The notes under the pieces are model-generated. The model worked only from the letters and a program-made list of their open reading frames with translations, did no database searches and was not told where the DNA came from. A DNA stretch of 64,000 nucleotides, from the NCBI GenBank assembly GCA_000466585.1, contig KE993462.1, forward strand, positions 135,358 through 199,357, written 5' to 3'. Source of the stretch: Clostridiales bacterium oral taxon 876 str. F0540 (lineage in GTDB: Bacteria; Bacillota; Clostridia; Clostridiales; Clostridiaceae). The position numbers were made by a program, and so were the translations under genes. This document shows positions 35,138-44,131 of the stretch, in pieces (position 1 is the first letter of the stretch; the number at the start of each line of letters is the position of its first letter).

Positions 35138-35180
35138 AAAAAGTTCTAAGTCTTTTACGGCTTAGAACTTTTATGCTTTT
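35138..35180. terminator. Terminator between coat cluster and Crp/Fnr gene
   Basis: AAAAGTTCTAAG pairs with CTTAGAACTTTT; followed by ATGCTTTT on the plus strand. It serves convergent genes. Confidence 0.75.
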
Positions 35181-35856
35181 ACATAAAGTCTTTAAGAGAA
35201 GCTAAATCTTTGATGGTTATATCTTTATCATAATCTATTACGCCTTCTTCTTTAAGCTTAATGAGTTCTCGTGAAAGAGAAGGCCTTTGAACGCCGATCT
35301 TGTCAGCCCAATCCTTTTTAGTCATATTAAGCTTTATTTTAAGTGACTTTTGTTCTTGATATTGATTAAAAAGATATTCACATATTTTTTGCCTGATGGT
35401 TTTAAGCGTAACCTCTTTAAGCTTTAAGTTTAGAATTAAAGCTTTATTAGATATTATTCGTAAATATTCCAGAAGAAATCCTTTATTAGACTGGCAAAGG
35501 CTTATTACTGCATCCTTTTGAATATGAAGTACTGCTACCTTGCTTTTTGCGAGCACATTTATCGGAGAAGTATTTTTATCAGCAAAAATAAGCATCTCTC
35601 CAAAGATATCTCCTTTACTAAATTCAGCTATAGATAAAACCTTTCCGGAAGCATCCATCTTTTGCACTTCCAGTGAGCCTTCTAATATTAAGTTTAAAGT
35701 ACTGCAGGTATCATCCTCTGCTAAAATTAAATCTCCCTTGCTGTACTTTTCTATCTTATATGGAATTTCACTGAATAGAGAAACAAGTTCTTCATTACTG
35801 AAAGACTTAAATAAATTTGTAGCAGTTAGTACACTTAAATAGTTTATTATACTCAT
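35179..35856 (-). CDS. Crp/Fnr family transcription regulator (HcpR-like)
   Basis: A 225-residue regulator with an N-terminal cyclic-nucleotide-binding fold (about 10-120, with YSKGDLILAEDD and GDIFGEMLIFADK) and a C-terminal Crp-type helix-turn-helix (about 145-215, KKDWADKIGVQRPSLSRELI). No Fe-S cysteine cluster of FNR type is seen. It is divergent from a ferredoxin gene whose promoter carries a GTAAC-N4-GTTAC palindrome, so it is likely an HcpR-type nitrosative-stress regulator. ATG 35856 follows AAAGGTGG; the start at 35868 lacks an RBS. Confidence 0.85.
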   Translation of the reverse strand: MSIINYLSVLTATNLFKSFSNEELVSLFSEIPYKIEKYSKGDLILAEDDTCSTLNLILEGSLEVQKMDASGKVLSIAEFSKGDIFGEMLIFADKNTSPINVLAKSKVAVLHIQKDAVISLCQSNKGFLLEYLRIISNKALILNLKLKEVTLKTIRQKICEYLFNQYQEQKSLKIKLNMTKKDWADKIGVQRPSLSRELIKLKEEGVIDYDKDITIKDLASLKDFM

Positions 35857-36189
35857 AAATAGAACCACCTTTAATAAAATAGCAAATTAAAGCGACTGTA
35901 AGCTGTGACGTAAAGACCTTACTCAATAATCGCTGTATAATTAAAACTTTTGGCTTTGTTAAAAGCTAGTAATAGCATTTTTAGCATCCACCTACTGAAA
36001 TATAAACCAATAAAAATATTTGAATATTTAAATATTTACTTGAGCTATGCCGGTTTGCAATAAATTTGATTTTGCTTTATCAAAGAGCATACTTATGCCA
36101 ACATTATTACTAAACAGCTCCAAACATTTTTATGTATATTTTGCTTAACTATATTATATTAAAATTACGATAAGACAAGCAATATATTT

Positions 36190-36203
36190 GTAACACAAGT
36201 TAC
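36190..36203. promoter_or_regulatory. Palindrome GTAAC-acaa-GTTAC, candidate HcpR/Crp-type operator
   Basis: A perfect inverted repeat. Its centre (36196.5) is 41.5 bp upstream of the start predicted from the -10 TAGAAT (36226-36231), the classic class II activator position. The -35 region (CCGACT, 36203-36208) is poor, as expected for an activated promoter. The natural regulator is the divergent Crp/Fnr gene. The rest of this 417-bp intergenic region is AT-rich with no recognisable gene. Confidence 0.5.
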
Positions 36204-36273
36204 CGACTTTTTATTGTAAATACTTTAGAATAGGCTTAAGATTAAGTAATATATTTTTTTTGGAGGGGTTAAG

Positions 36274-37023
36274 ATGGCTGTTAGAAAAATTGTTAGTATA
36301 GATGAAAGTAAATGTAACGGATGTGGACTATGTATTCCTAATTGTGCTGAAGGTGCACTTGCTATAATAGATGGAAAAGCAAAGCTTATAAAAGACTTAT
36401 ATTGTGATGGCTTAGGTGCTTGTCTTGGGCACTGTCCTCAGGATGCAATTACAATCACTGAAAGAGAAGCAGAGGAATTTGATCAAGAGGCTGTTGAGAT
36501 AATGCTTAAGGAAAAAAACAGCGGCGAGAAATCTTTAGAAAACAAAGAAACTCAGAAACATATACATGGTGGAGGATGCCCAGGAAGCAGAATAAGAATG
36601 ACACAAAGAAGAGAAAATGAAGATGATGTTAATGTAAAACAAACTTCAAAACTTAGACAATGGCCCGTTCAGCTTATGCTAGTTCCTGCGTCAGCTCCAT
36701 ATTTAAAAAATGCAGATCTTCTTGTTACTGCTGATTGTGTTCCTTTTGCTTATGCTAACTATCACAATGATTTTCTAAAGGGTAAAGCAGTAGTTGTAGG
36801 ATGTCCAAAGTTAGATGATACTAGATACTATGCTGACAAGTTAGGAGATATTATTAAGCTTAATGATTTGGAAAGCATAACTGTTTTAAGAATGGAAGTG
36901 CCTTGCTGCAGCGGTATAGCACAAGCAACAAAAATAGGAAGAGATAATTCAGGAATAAATATTCCTATAAAGGTTGTTACAATAAGCATTGAAGGTGAAG
37001 TTCTAAAAAGGGAATATATTTAG
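36274..37023 (+). CDS. 4Fe-4S ferredoxin-domain protein (HcpR-regulon type)
   Basis: A 249-residue cytosolic protein. The N-terminal part has two 4Fe-4S motifs, CNGCGLCIPNC (14-24 region) and a second set CDGLGACLGHCP. A linker follows with the distinctive HGGGCPGSRIR, then a domain with LLVTADCVPFAYANYH, VVGCPKLDD and MEVPCCSGI, conserved Cys pairs that may hold another cluster. Homologues accompany hybrid cluster protein in clostridia and probably donate electrons to it; hcp itself is not here. RBS TTGGAGGGG. Regulated by the adjacent Crp/Fnr protein by inference. Confidence 0.85.
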   Translation: MAVRKIVSIDESKCNGCGLCIPNCAEGALAIIDGKAKLIKDLYCDGLGACLGHCPQDAITITEREAEEFDQEAVEIMLKEKNSGEKSLENKETQKHIHGGGCPGSRIRMTQRRENEDDVNVKQTSKLRQWPVQLMLVPASAPYLKNADLLVTADCVPFAYANYHNDFLKGKAVVVGCPKLDDTRYYADKLGDIIKLNDLESITVLRMEVPCCSGIAQATKIGRDNSGINIPIKVVTISIEGEVLKREYI

Positions 37024-37034
37024 AAATATAATAT

Positions 37035-37120
37035 GCAAAAGTTCTGATACATTAACGATGCTCCAAAAATCCTTGAATTTTGGATATTTTAGGGCATCAC
37101 TAATATAAGAACTTTATTGC
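37035..37120. other. Long imperfect hairpin after the ferredoxin gene
   Basis: GCAAAAGTTCT at the left pairs with AGAACTTTATTGC at the right, with an inner GATGC/GCATC helix and a short loop around CTTGAA. The structure spans about 86 bases and lies just before the true terminator. It could be a 3' RNA-stabilising structure or a small repeat; no protein is encoded. Confidence 0.4.
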
Positions 37121-37129
37121 ATTATATAA

Positions 37130-37168
37130 GGCTGCAGAGATAGTATTCTGCAGCCTGTTTTGTTTATT
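37130..37168 (+). terminator. Terminator after the ferredoxin gene
   Basis: GGCTGCAGA pairs with TCTGCAGCC, followed by TGTTTTGTTTATTT. Confidence 0.8.
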
Positions 37169-37201
37169 TATTAGCCTTAAACATAATAATAAACTATAAA
37201 C

Positions 37202-37939
37202 CTAGAATTCAGTAAGGTGTTTCCAGTATCTAGACGGCATCATCCTCTTTTGAAGTCTTGGATTAATTCTATCATTTATTGCAATGGATCTAAAGAAATC
37301 CTTCCATAACTCTTCATATAGCCCGTTTTCTCCGGAATTAAATATATCTTCTCCACTCTCTTTACTTAAAGAAGTAATATACCATTCTCTTTTATTATAA
37401 ATCAAAGCAAGACCTCTTTTTAAGTCATGAATGATCCAAAGTTCGTTCTGAAGTCGAGAAGCAAAATGCTCAGCTAAAAGACAAAGTATATTATGATCAG
37501 GTTCTATTTGTGAATAGTAAATATTATTTATACATTTAAAACGAACAAAACCTAACATTCTATGTGTCTCATAGGTGACTTTTCTGCGTATTTTGTGAAT
37601 AGCTAACACTGTATCATTATGTAAGTGAAGATCGATTTCATTCCCAAGCTTAAACCCAAGCTTTATATAGTTGAGAATTATAGTACAGCTTCCTTCAAGC
37701 TCGGATAAGAAAACATAATATATGTTTTCTAAAGCAGCAGCAGAAATTTTATTTTTTATAGCATTATGAACCTTTAAGCTTTTTTCTGCGTCTGTCTTTA
37801 TAGATATAGGTTTTTTTATAAGCGAAGGTTGAAACTGCCAGTCGGGAATTATTTCCTCAGGTTTAATATGATTATAATAGGCTTCATATATGGAGGTAAG
37901 AAGCCCTTCAAAGGTTCCGTCAAAAACATAACAAACCAT
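37202..37939 (-). CDS. TIGR03915-type DNA repair/modification partner (DUF4130)
   Basis: A 245-residue protein of the DUF4130 family (YVFDGTFEGLLTSIYEAYYN at its start is diagnostic, as are HKIRRKVTYETHRMLGFVRF and DHNILCLLAEHFASRL). These proteins are found next to a radical SAM protein of TIGR03916 type and are annotated as probable DNA repair or modification factors; their activity is unproven. It starts 2 bp after the end of the radical SAM gene on the same strand, so the two are co-translated. Confidence 0.88.
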   Translation of the reverse strand: MVCYVFDGTFEGLLTSIYEAYYNHIKPEEIIPDWQFQPSLIKKPISIKTDAEKSLKVHNAIKNKISAAALENIYYVFLSELEGSCTIILNYIKLGFKLGNEIDLHLHNDTVLAIHKIRRKVTYETHRMLGFVRFKCINNIYYSQIEPDHNILCLLAEHFASRLQNELWIIHDLKRGLALIYNKREWYITSLSKESGEDIFNSGENGLYEELWKDFFRSIAINDRINPRLQKRMMPSRYWKHLTEF

Positions 37940-37941
37940 AT

Positions 37942-39228
37942 TTATAATTCTCCTGTTATGCTTGTAAATGAATCTTTTGGAAATAAAGTAAGCTGCTCAA
38001 AACCGGGATTATCAAAATAGTTTAAATCTACTTTTGGACTAAGCTTCTTTTTAATCAAGTCTTGACTAAGAGAAATATCACCATAGTATTTGCCTTTGCA
38101 TGTAATAAAATATTGTGCTCTTTTTAAGACAATCCCCAGCTTTTTTAAATCATCAAAGTTTAGTAAATGAACTCTTCTTGCAGCCAGTATTTTTTGCACG
38201 GACCGCACGCCGATACCCGGAATCCTTAAAAGCATCTTTTTAGGAGCTGAGTTTATTTCTACAGGAAACTGATAAATATTTTTTATTGCCCAATCAGTTT
38301 TTGGATCAAAGTTAATGTCTAGGTTCGGGTTATTCTCATTTAAAAGCTCGGAGGCAGAAAAATCATAAAATCTTAAAAGCCAATCTGCCTGATAAAGTCT
38401 ATGCTCTCGAATCATAGGAGGATTTATTAAGCTTGGAAGCTTAGGACTGTTGTTTACAGGTACATAGGCAGAATAATAAACTCTTTTTAAGTTAAATTTA
38501 TTGTATAGATTTTCAGAAAGCTTCATTATTTTATAATCACTATCTTTTGTAGCACCAATAATCAGCTGGGTGCTCTGGCCTGCAGGTACAAAAGAAGGAG
38601 CATTTTTATACAGCATTTTTTCTTCTCTATTAGCAATAATTTGAGATTCAATATAAGACATTGGCTTTAAGATAGAGTCTGAATTTTTCTGAGGGGCTAA
38701 GAGTTTAAGACTTTCATTTGAAGGAAGCTCAACATTGACACTCATTCTGTCTACAAGCTCTCCAGCTCTTTTTATTAAGGTGCTGTCTGCTCCTGGAATA
38801 GCTTTAATATGTATATATCCGTTAAAATTATAATTATGTCTAAGAAGAGTTACTGTTTTTAATAAAAGCTCCATCGTGTAGTTTGCATTCCTAAAAATTG
38901 CTGAACTTAAGAATAAACCTTCAATATAATTTCTCTTATAAAAGTTAATTGTTAGGTCTGCAACTTCTTCAGGGGTAAAGGCTGCTCTTGGAACATCGTT
39001 TGAAATTCTGTTTACACAATACACACAATCGTAAACACAATAATTTGTAAGCAATATTTTAAGCAGAGAAATACACCTTCCATCTGCAGCAAAACTATGG
39101 CATATTCCGCTTTCGCTTGCGTTTCCTATGCCTAAAGGCTTATTTTTTCTGGTGCTTCCGCTAGATGAACAGGAAACATCATATTTTGCTGCACCGGATA
39201 AAATTTTTAATTTTTCATGTATGTCCAT
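37942..39228 (-). CDS. Putative DNA modification/repair radical SAM protein (TIGR03916)
   Basis: A 428-residue radical SAM enzyme. The 4Fe-4S motif is CVYDCVYC (CX3CX2C) at about residues 58-65, in NYCVYDCVYCVNRISND. The C-terminal part holds a helix-hairpin-helix, LLRIPGIGVRSVQKILAARR, expected to bind DNA. The N-terminal LKILSGAAKYDVSCSSSG and SEGICHSF-like segment are typical of the family. It forms a two-gene unit with the DUF4130 protein, a conserved pair in Firmicutes. Its chemistry is unknown. RBS AAAGGAGA. Confidence 0.9.
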   Translation of the reverse strand: MDIHEKLKILSGAAKYDVSCSSSGSTRKNKPLGIGNASESGICHSFAADGRCISLLKILLTNYCVYDCVYCVNRISNDVPRAAFTPEEVADLTINFYKRNYIEGLFLSSAIFRNANYTMELLLKTVTLLRHNYNFNGYIHIKAIPGADSTLIKRAGELVDRMSVNVELPSNESLKLLAPQKNSDSILKPMSYIESQIIANREEKMLYKNAPSFVPAGQSTQLIIGATKDSDYKIMKLSENLYNKFNLKRVYYSAYVPVNNSPKLPSLINPPMIREHRLYQADWLLRFYDFSASELLNENNPNLDINFDPKTDWAIKNIYQFPVEINSAPKKMLLRIPGIGVRSVQKILAARRVHLLNFDDLKKLGIVLKRAQYFITCKGKYYGDISLSQDLIKKKLSPKVDLNYFDNPGFEQLTLFPKDSFTSITGEL

Positions 39229-39395
39229 AATATTTCTCCTTTGCTAAAAAGTTGATATCTTAGAATTATTATATCAAACATATGTTCGTCAGTAAATGTC
39301 TTTAGAAATAATTTATATTTTGTATTAAAAATTAATTATTAGTGAAATGAAGGATTATGGTAAAATTTATTTAATGAAAGTTGCAGGGGGTTATT

Positions 39396-40175
39396 ATGAA
39401 AAAATTGAAGTTAAGAAAAATAATAGGGATTGTATTTATATTGCTTGGAATGTACAGTATTATTTACTGTTTTAGTATCATGTTTTATGGAGTAACTTTT
39501 TCAAAGTTTTTTGCGGTGCTTGGAGCAATTTTAATATTAGTAGGGCTTGGGGTTATTTTTTTATATGATAAAATTTCAATTTATAAGAACAGCAATGCGG
39601 CAAGGATACTAAAAGGGATTACAGCTTTGTTTTTAGTTTCTTTTATTATTATAGAAGGTTTAATAATATATAATGGCAGTAAAACTGATAGTGCGAAGGT
39701 AGATTATCTGGTTGTATTAGGTGCAGGCCTATGGGGGGATACGCCTTCTCTAGCTTTGAGGCAAAGACTTGATGAAAGCATAGAATTTATAAAAGACAAT
39801 CCCGATACAAAAATAGTTCTATCCGGAGGAAAGGGACCGGGTGAGACTATCACTGAGGCAGAAGGTATGAAAAGATATTTGATTTCAAAGGGGATTGATG
39901 AAAGGCTTTTAATAAAAGAGGAAAGATCAACAAGTACAAAAGAAAATATGAAGTTTACTAAGGAACTTTTAAAACAAGCTGATGGAAGAGATAAGATAAG
40001 AATAAAAATAATAACTAATAATTTTCATATGTTTAGAGCAAAATTGTTGGGTAAAAATAATGGGTTTATTGTATATGGACAGCCTGCGCCACTTCATCCA
40101 TTGCTTGTTCCTGCTTATTATATAAGAGAATATTTAGCGGTTATAAAGTCTTTTGTTTTTGATTTTTATAAATAA
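39396..40175 (+). CDS. YdcF family membrane protein (DUF218)
   Basis: A 259-residue protein with three membrane helices in the first 95 residues and an extracytoplasmic DUF218/SanA/ElyC domain: YLVVLGAGLWGDTPSLALRQ, KIVLSGGKGPGETITEAEGM and EERSTSTKENMKFTKELL, with the conserved nucleotide-like binding residues. Related proteins act in envelope biogenesis. ATG 39396 follows AGGGGGTT; TTG 39381 is rejected. It stands alone, 90 bp before the MATE gene. Confidence 0.85.
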   Translation: MKKLKLRKIIGIVFILLGMYSIIYCFSIMFYGVTFSKFFAVLGAILILVGLGVIFLYDKISIYKNSNAARILKGITALFLVSFIIIEGLIIYNGSKTDSAKVDYLVVLGAGLWGDTPSLALRQRLDESIEFIKDNPDTKIVLSGGKGPGETITEAEGMKRYLISKGIDERLLIKEERSTSTKENMKFTKELLKQADGRDKIRIKIITNNFHMFRAKLLGKNNGFIVYGQPAPLHPLLVPAYYIREYLAVIKSFVFDFYK

Positions 40176-40264
40176 TTATATAGAAAATGTTTATTTATAG
40201 TAATTACTGTATTTGTAATGTATAATAAAATGGTTGAATATTTAAAAAGTTAGGAGAAACAACC

Positions 40265-41653
40265 ATGGAACATAAGACCTCTAAAGCTTCTTTAACAGAA
40301 ATCAGAAAAAATATATATTCTATGATACTTCCTATTACTATATCAAGCATTTTAGAAATGACTACAGGTCTTGTTTCTATGGCAATGATAGGAAGAATAG
40401 ATCCAAGCAATTCAACTGCAGTAAATGCTATTGGTTTAAGTCAAAGAATAACACAGGTAGTTTGGGCTTTATTTAAAGGAATTACGACAGGTGCCTCAGT
40501 ATTTGTTGCTCAGGCATATGGTGCAGATAATCCTAAAAAGTTAAAGAAGGTTATACAGCAGACTATTTTATCTTCAGTTATGGTTGTTATAATACTACAG
40601 CAAATCATATTTTGGAATGCTTCAACACTTTTAAGCATGTTTAACCCTAATCCTGTACTGCTTGAGAGTGGAACCTTATATTTAAAAACAGTTTCATGGG
40701 GACTGTTATTTTTAGTAATAATGCTTGCAGTAGCAGCGGCTCTTCAAGGCATGGGAAATGCAAAAACACCTATGGCTATAGGTTTTATAATGAACTTTAT
40801 TAATATATTGTTTAGTTTGATACTTATTTTTGGATATCTAGGTAGTCCAAGGTTAGGAATTAAAGGTGCTGCAATCGCTACGGTTATTGCCCAGTTTTGC
40901 GGAGCATCCATTGGACTTTATGTATTACTCAGTAAAAACGGAATACTAAATTCTTTGTTAAACAGAAAGTTTTTTAAAATAGACTTAAAAGAGGTAATAA
41001 GCATATACAAAGTTGGTATACCTACATCCTTAGAATCAATATTTTGGCAGATTGCGGCTATTATTTTAACTAAAGCCATATTAACCTTTGGAGATACTTC
41101 TTTCGCTGCTCATCAGCTTGGACTTCAGGCTGAATCTATTTCCTATATGCCGGCAGCTGGTTTTGGAGTTGCTGCAACCACTTTTATAGGTCAGGCTTTA
41201 GGCGCAAAAAACAGCGAACTTGGAAAAGCATATTTGAAAGAGACTATGAAAGGTGCTATTTATGTAACCATCTTCTGTGCTTCTCTTTTAGTATTCTTGC
41301 CTAAATTTATTATGGGAGCATTAACTCCAAATAAGGAGCTAATTAATTTAGGTGCGAAATATCTTATTATCATGGGACTTGTTCAAATTCCTCAAAATGT
41401 ATCCGGAGTTTTAAATGGAGCTCTTAGAGGAGCAGGATATACTAAAGTGCCTATGTATGTTGCAGGAGCAGGATTATGGGGAGTAAGAGTTCCTATGACT
41501 TTACTTATAACCTATAAAATACATTCAACAATAATAGCCATTTGGATTGTTATGGGTGTTGATTTAATTGTTAGATTCATCTTAAGCTATGTTATATATA
41601 AAACTAAGAATATTTACAATAGAGAACTTGTATTTAAGGAAGCAAATGCTTAG
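40265..41653 (+). CDS. MATE family efflux transporter
   Basis: A 462-residue membrane protein with twelve predicted helices in two MatE repeats. Conserved features are MILPITISSILEMTTGLVSMAMIGR, GASVFVAQAYGADN in the first half and GFGVAATTFIGQALGAKN in the second. It exports drugs or metabolites by Na+ or H+ antiport; the substrate is unknown. RBS TTAGGAGA. Ends at a terminator, convergent with the second glycosyltransferase. Confidence 0.93.
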   Translation: MEHKTSKASLTEIRKNIYSMILPITISSILEMTTGLVSMAMIGRIDPSNSTAVNAIGLSQRITQVVWALFKGITTGASVFVAQAYGADNPKKLKKVIQQTILSSVMVVIILQQIIFWNASTLLSMFNPNPVLLESGTLYLKTVSWGLLFLVIMLAVAAALQGMGNAKTPMAIGFIMNFINILFSLILIFGYLGSPRLGIKGAAIATVIAQFCGASIGLYVLLSKNGILNSLLNRKFFKIDLKEVISIYKVGIPTSLESIFWQIAAIILTKAILTFGDTSFAAHQLGLQAESISYMPAAGFGVAATTFIGQALGAKNSELGKAYLKETMKGAIYVTIFCASLLVFLPKFIMGALTPNKELINLGAKYLIIMGLVQIPQNVSGVLNGALRGAGYTKVPMYVAGAGLWGVRVPMTLLITYKIHSTIIAIWIVMGVDLIVRFILSYVIYKTKNIYNRELVFKEANA

Positions 41654-41716
41654 TTTATTAAAAATTAATGATATAAAACTAAGCAAAATAAGAGACCTTA
41701 CAAATAAAGCGAAATG

Positions 41717-41745
41717 GAAAATCCCCTAAAAGGGGATTTTTTTAA
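41717..41745. terminator. Terminator between MATE and glycosyltransferase genes
   Basis: AAATCCCC pairs with GGGGATTT around TAAAA, followed by TTTT. Confidence 0.85.
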
Positions 41746-41747
41746 GT

Positions 41748-42875
41748 TTAATAACTATTAATTGTTTTACTATATGCAATCAGCGTGTTTTTAGCTGTTT
41801 TATCCCAGCTAAGCTCTGAGCTTCTTATAAGCCCCTTCATTATTAAAGCATCCTGCAAATTATTATCGCTTAAAACATCATACATGGAACTACAAAGCTC
41901 ATCAACATTATACGGATTTATAAAAACTGCAGAGTCCTCTAGTACTTCAGGAATAGAGGTTATATTTGAAGTTATAACCGGAACTCCGCAGGCCATCGCT
42001 TCTACAGGAGGAAGTCCAAAACCTTCGTAAAATGAAGGATATACCAATAGTTTAGAGGCGTTATATAAATGTGGAAGATGGTCAATTGGAATAAAGCCTG
42101 GGAAAATTACACTATCTTCAATACCTAAGCTTATAGTCCTACTTTTGTATATGCTATAGGACTTTCCTTGCTTGCCTGCGATTACTAATTTTATGTCTTT
42201 CTTATATTTTTCTTTAAGCTTACTGAAGGCTTCAATTAAACCTATAATATTTTTTCTTGGGCTAAAGCCGCCTACATATAATATATAATCACCTGCAATA
42301 CCATAATACTGTTTTATTAGAGCCGCACAAATGTCTTTATCAAGGGGAGTATAAATATTCTCGGCTGCTAAGTGGGTTACATGAATCTTATCCAAGGGAT
42401 AATTAAATGCTTTTGCTATATCTTCTTTTGAAAACTGTGATACAGTAATTATTCCATCACAGAAAGACACTATTTCAGGCATTTCCTCTTGAAAAATTTT
42501 TAAATAAGTTTCACCTACTGTTTCAGGCATTCGTAGAGGAATGACGTCATGCAATGTTATCACAAAAGGACATTTTTTTTCTTTAGGAAGTCCTACGCCA
42601 TTTTGAGGTACATGATAAAGCTCAATATCTTTATCAGTAAGTATATTGGGAATATTTACTTCATCCCAAAAATTGCTTTTATTACCTTCTGATATATTTC
42701 TTATTTGGAAATTTTTATTGAAGGATATATCCATATTTGAGCTTTCAGGCATAAAAAGTAGATATTTATTTAATGTATCTATTGCGTTTAAGGATGAAAT
42801 AAGCTGATAGGTATAGGTGCCTATTCCCGTACCTCTATACCATTTGGCTGCTCTTCCGTCTATTCCTACTTTCAT
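41748..42875 (-). CDS. GT4-type glycosyltransferase, second coat-cluster copy
   Basis: A 375-residue paralogue of the 31.0 kb glycosyltransferase. It has MKVGIDGRAAKWYRGTGIGT, ILYVGGFSPRKNIIGLIEAF and LLVYPSFYEGFGLPPVEAMAC, the GT4 E-x7-E region. Like the first copy it is divergent from a CotS-family gene (43.0 kb), so the GT/CotS pair appears twice. A role in glycosylating the spore coat or exosporium is likely. It starts at ATG 42875 with GAAAGGAAAA upstream. Confidence 0.88.
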   Translation of the reverse strand: MKVGIDGRAAKWYRGTGIGTYTYQLISSLNAIDTLNKYLLFMPESSNMDISFNKNFQIRNISEGNKSNFWDEVNIPNILTDKDIELYHVPQNGVGLPKEKKCPFVITLHDVIPLRMPETVGETYLKIFQEEMPEIVSFCDGIITVSQFSKEDIAKAFNYPLDKIHVTHLAAENIYTPLDKDICAALIKQYYGIAGDYILYVGGFSPRKNIIGLIEAFSKLKEKYKKDIKLVIAGKQGKSYSIYKSRTISLGIEDSVIFPGFIPIDHLPHLYNASKLLVYPSFYEGFGLPPVEAMACGVPVITSNITSIPEVLEDSAVFINPYNVDELCSSMYDVLSDNNLQDALIMKGLIRSSELSWDKTAKNTLIAYSKTINSY

Positions 42876-43047
42876 AAAGTTTTCCTTTCAAAATGATTAT
42901 AGTTCATTATATTAATAATTAAGTAAAAGTGTTAATAAAACAATATAGAGGCACATATAAATTATATAGAGACTATGTATTGGATTTTATGAATTTATGA
43001 TTAAAATCCTAAATAATCACAATATGAGAAGGAGGGCGGTGAGCAGT

Positions 43048-44052
43048 ATGATGAGGGAGTTTGAACTTGAAAGGCAGTTCAATATTGAAATCGAAAGCAT
43101 TAAACCAAATAAGGGAGTATATCTCTTAAAGACAAATAAAGGAATGAAATGCCTAAAGAAAATAAATTATGGTACCCAAAAACTGCTTTTTGTGTATGGG
43201 GCCAAAGAACATCTTATAAAAAATGGATTTCCAAGGGTAGATAGATACAGTTTAAATATAGATGGTAATCCTTATGCTTTAGTAAATGAAGATATATACA
43301 CTCTTTCTGAATGGATTGAGGGCAGAGAATGTGATTTTTATAACAACGAAGATTTAATACTGGCTGCTAAAAATTTAGCATATCTTCATATTGCATCAAA
43401 GGGATATGAGCCACCAGAAAATAGTAAGCTCAAGAGCGACTTAGGAAGGTGGCCGCATCTTATGGATAAGAGAATTAAATCCTTTGAAAAAATGAGGGAT
43501 ATGGCAAGGAAAAAAAGCATTAAGCAAAGTTTTGATCTAAATTATATTAAATCAATTGAAGTATTTAAAGATTTAGGTAAAAGAGCCATGAGAGTTCTTG
43601 AAAGTTCTAACTATATGGAGTTTTGCAGAATAGCTGATGAGGAGATGGGCTTTTGTCATCATGATTATACCTATCATAATATAATTATGGACAACGAAAA
43701 TAATGTACATGTTATAGACTTTGATTATTGCAAAAAAGAAATAAGAGCTTATGATTTATCACTTTTTTTAATTAAAGTGCTAAAAAGAATGGACTGGAAT
43801 ATTGAATATGCTAAACTTATAATTGACGCTTATAATGAGGTGAGTGAGCTTAGGGAAGATGAATATAGAGTATTATTTGCTTTCTTACTATTTCCGCAGC
43901 GTTATTGGAGATTGGCAAACAGATATTATTATAATGAAGTGAATTGGGCTCAAGCTACCTTTAACAATAAAATCGAAGAGTTAATTGAAGAACAAAGCAA
44001 TTATAACAATTTCATAGAAGAGTTTAAAAAAATGTATGGACAAAAAGAATGA
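43048..44052 (+). CDS. CotS-family spore coat kinase-like protein
   Basis: A 334-residue member of the CotS family with KCLKKINYG (N-lobe Lys), WIEGRECDFYN, the catalytic loop GFCHHDYTYHNIIM and HVIDFDYCK. Catalytic and metal residues are all present. The start is taken as ATG 43048, with GGAGGGCGGTGAG upstream; ATG 42997 would be 17 codons longer but has no RBS. It lies 140 bp before yabG on the same strand, with a terminator between, and is paired divergently with a glycosyltransferase. Confidence 0.85.
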   Translation: MMREFELERQFNIEIESIKPNKGVYLLKTNKGMKCLKKINYGTQKLLFVYGAKEHLIKNGFPRVDRYSLNIDGNPYALVNEDIYTLSEWIEGRECDFYNNEDLILAAKNLAYLHIASKGYEPPENSKLKSDLGRWPHLMDKRIKSFEKMRDMARKKSIKQSFDLNYIKSIEVFKDLGKRAMRVLESSNYMEFCRIADEEMGFCHHDYTYHNIIMDNENNVHVIDFDYCKKEIRAYDLSLFLIKVLKRMDWNIEYAKLIIDAYNEVSELREDEYRVLFAFLLFPQRYWRLANRYYYNEVNWAQATFNNKIEELIEEQSNYNNFIEEFKKMYGQKE

Positions 44053-44066
44053 TGTTTTTTTATAGT

Positions 44067-44105
44067 AAAGCCGTGTAAATTCTTATTTACATGGTTTTAT
44101 TTTGA
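44067..44105 (+). terminator. Terminator after the cotS-like gene
   Basis: AAAGCCGTGTAAAT pairs with ATTTACATGGTTTT and runs into TTATTTTG. Confidence 0.8.
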
Positions 44106-44131
44106 GAAATTTTTATTGCCTTGATTAATGC

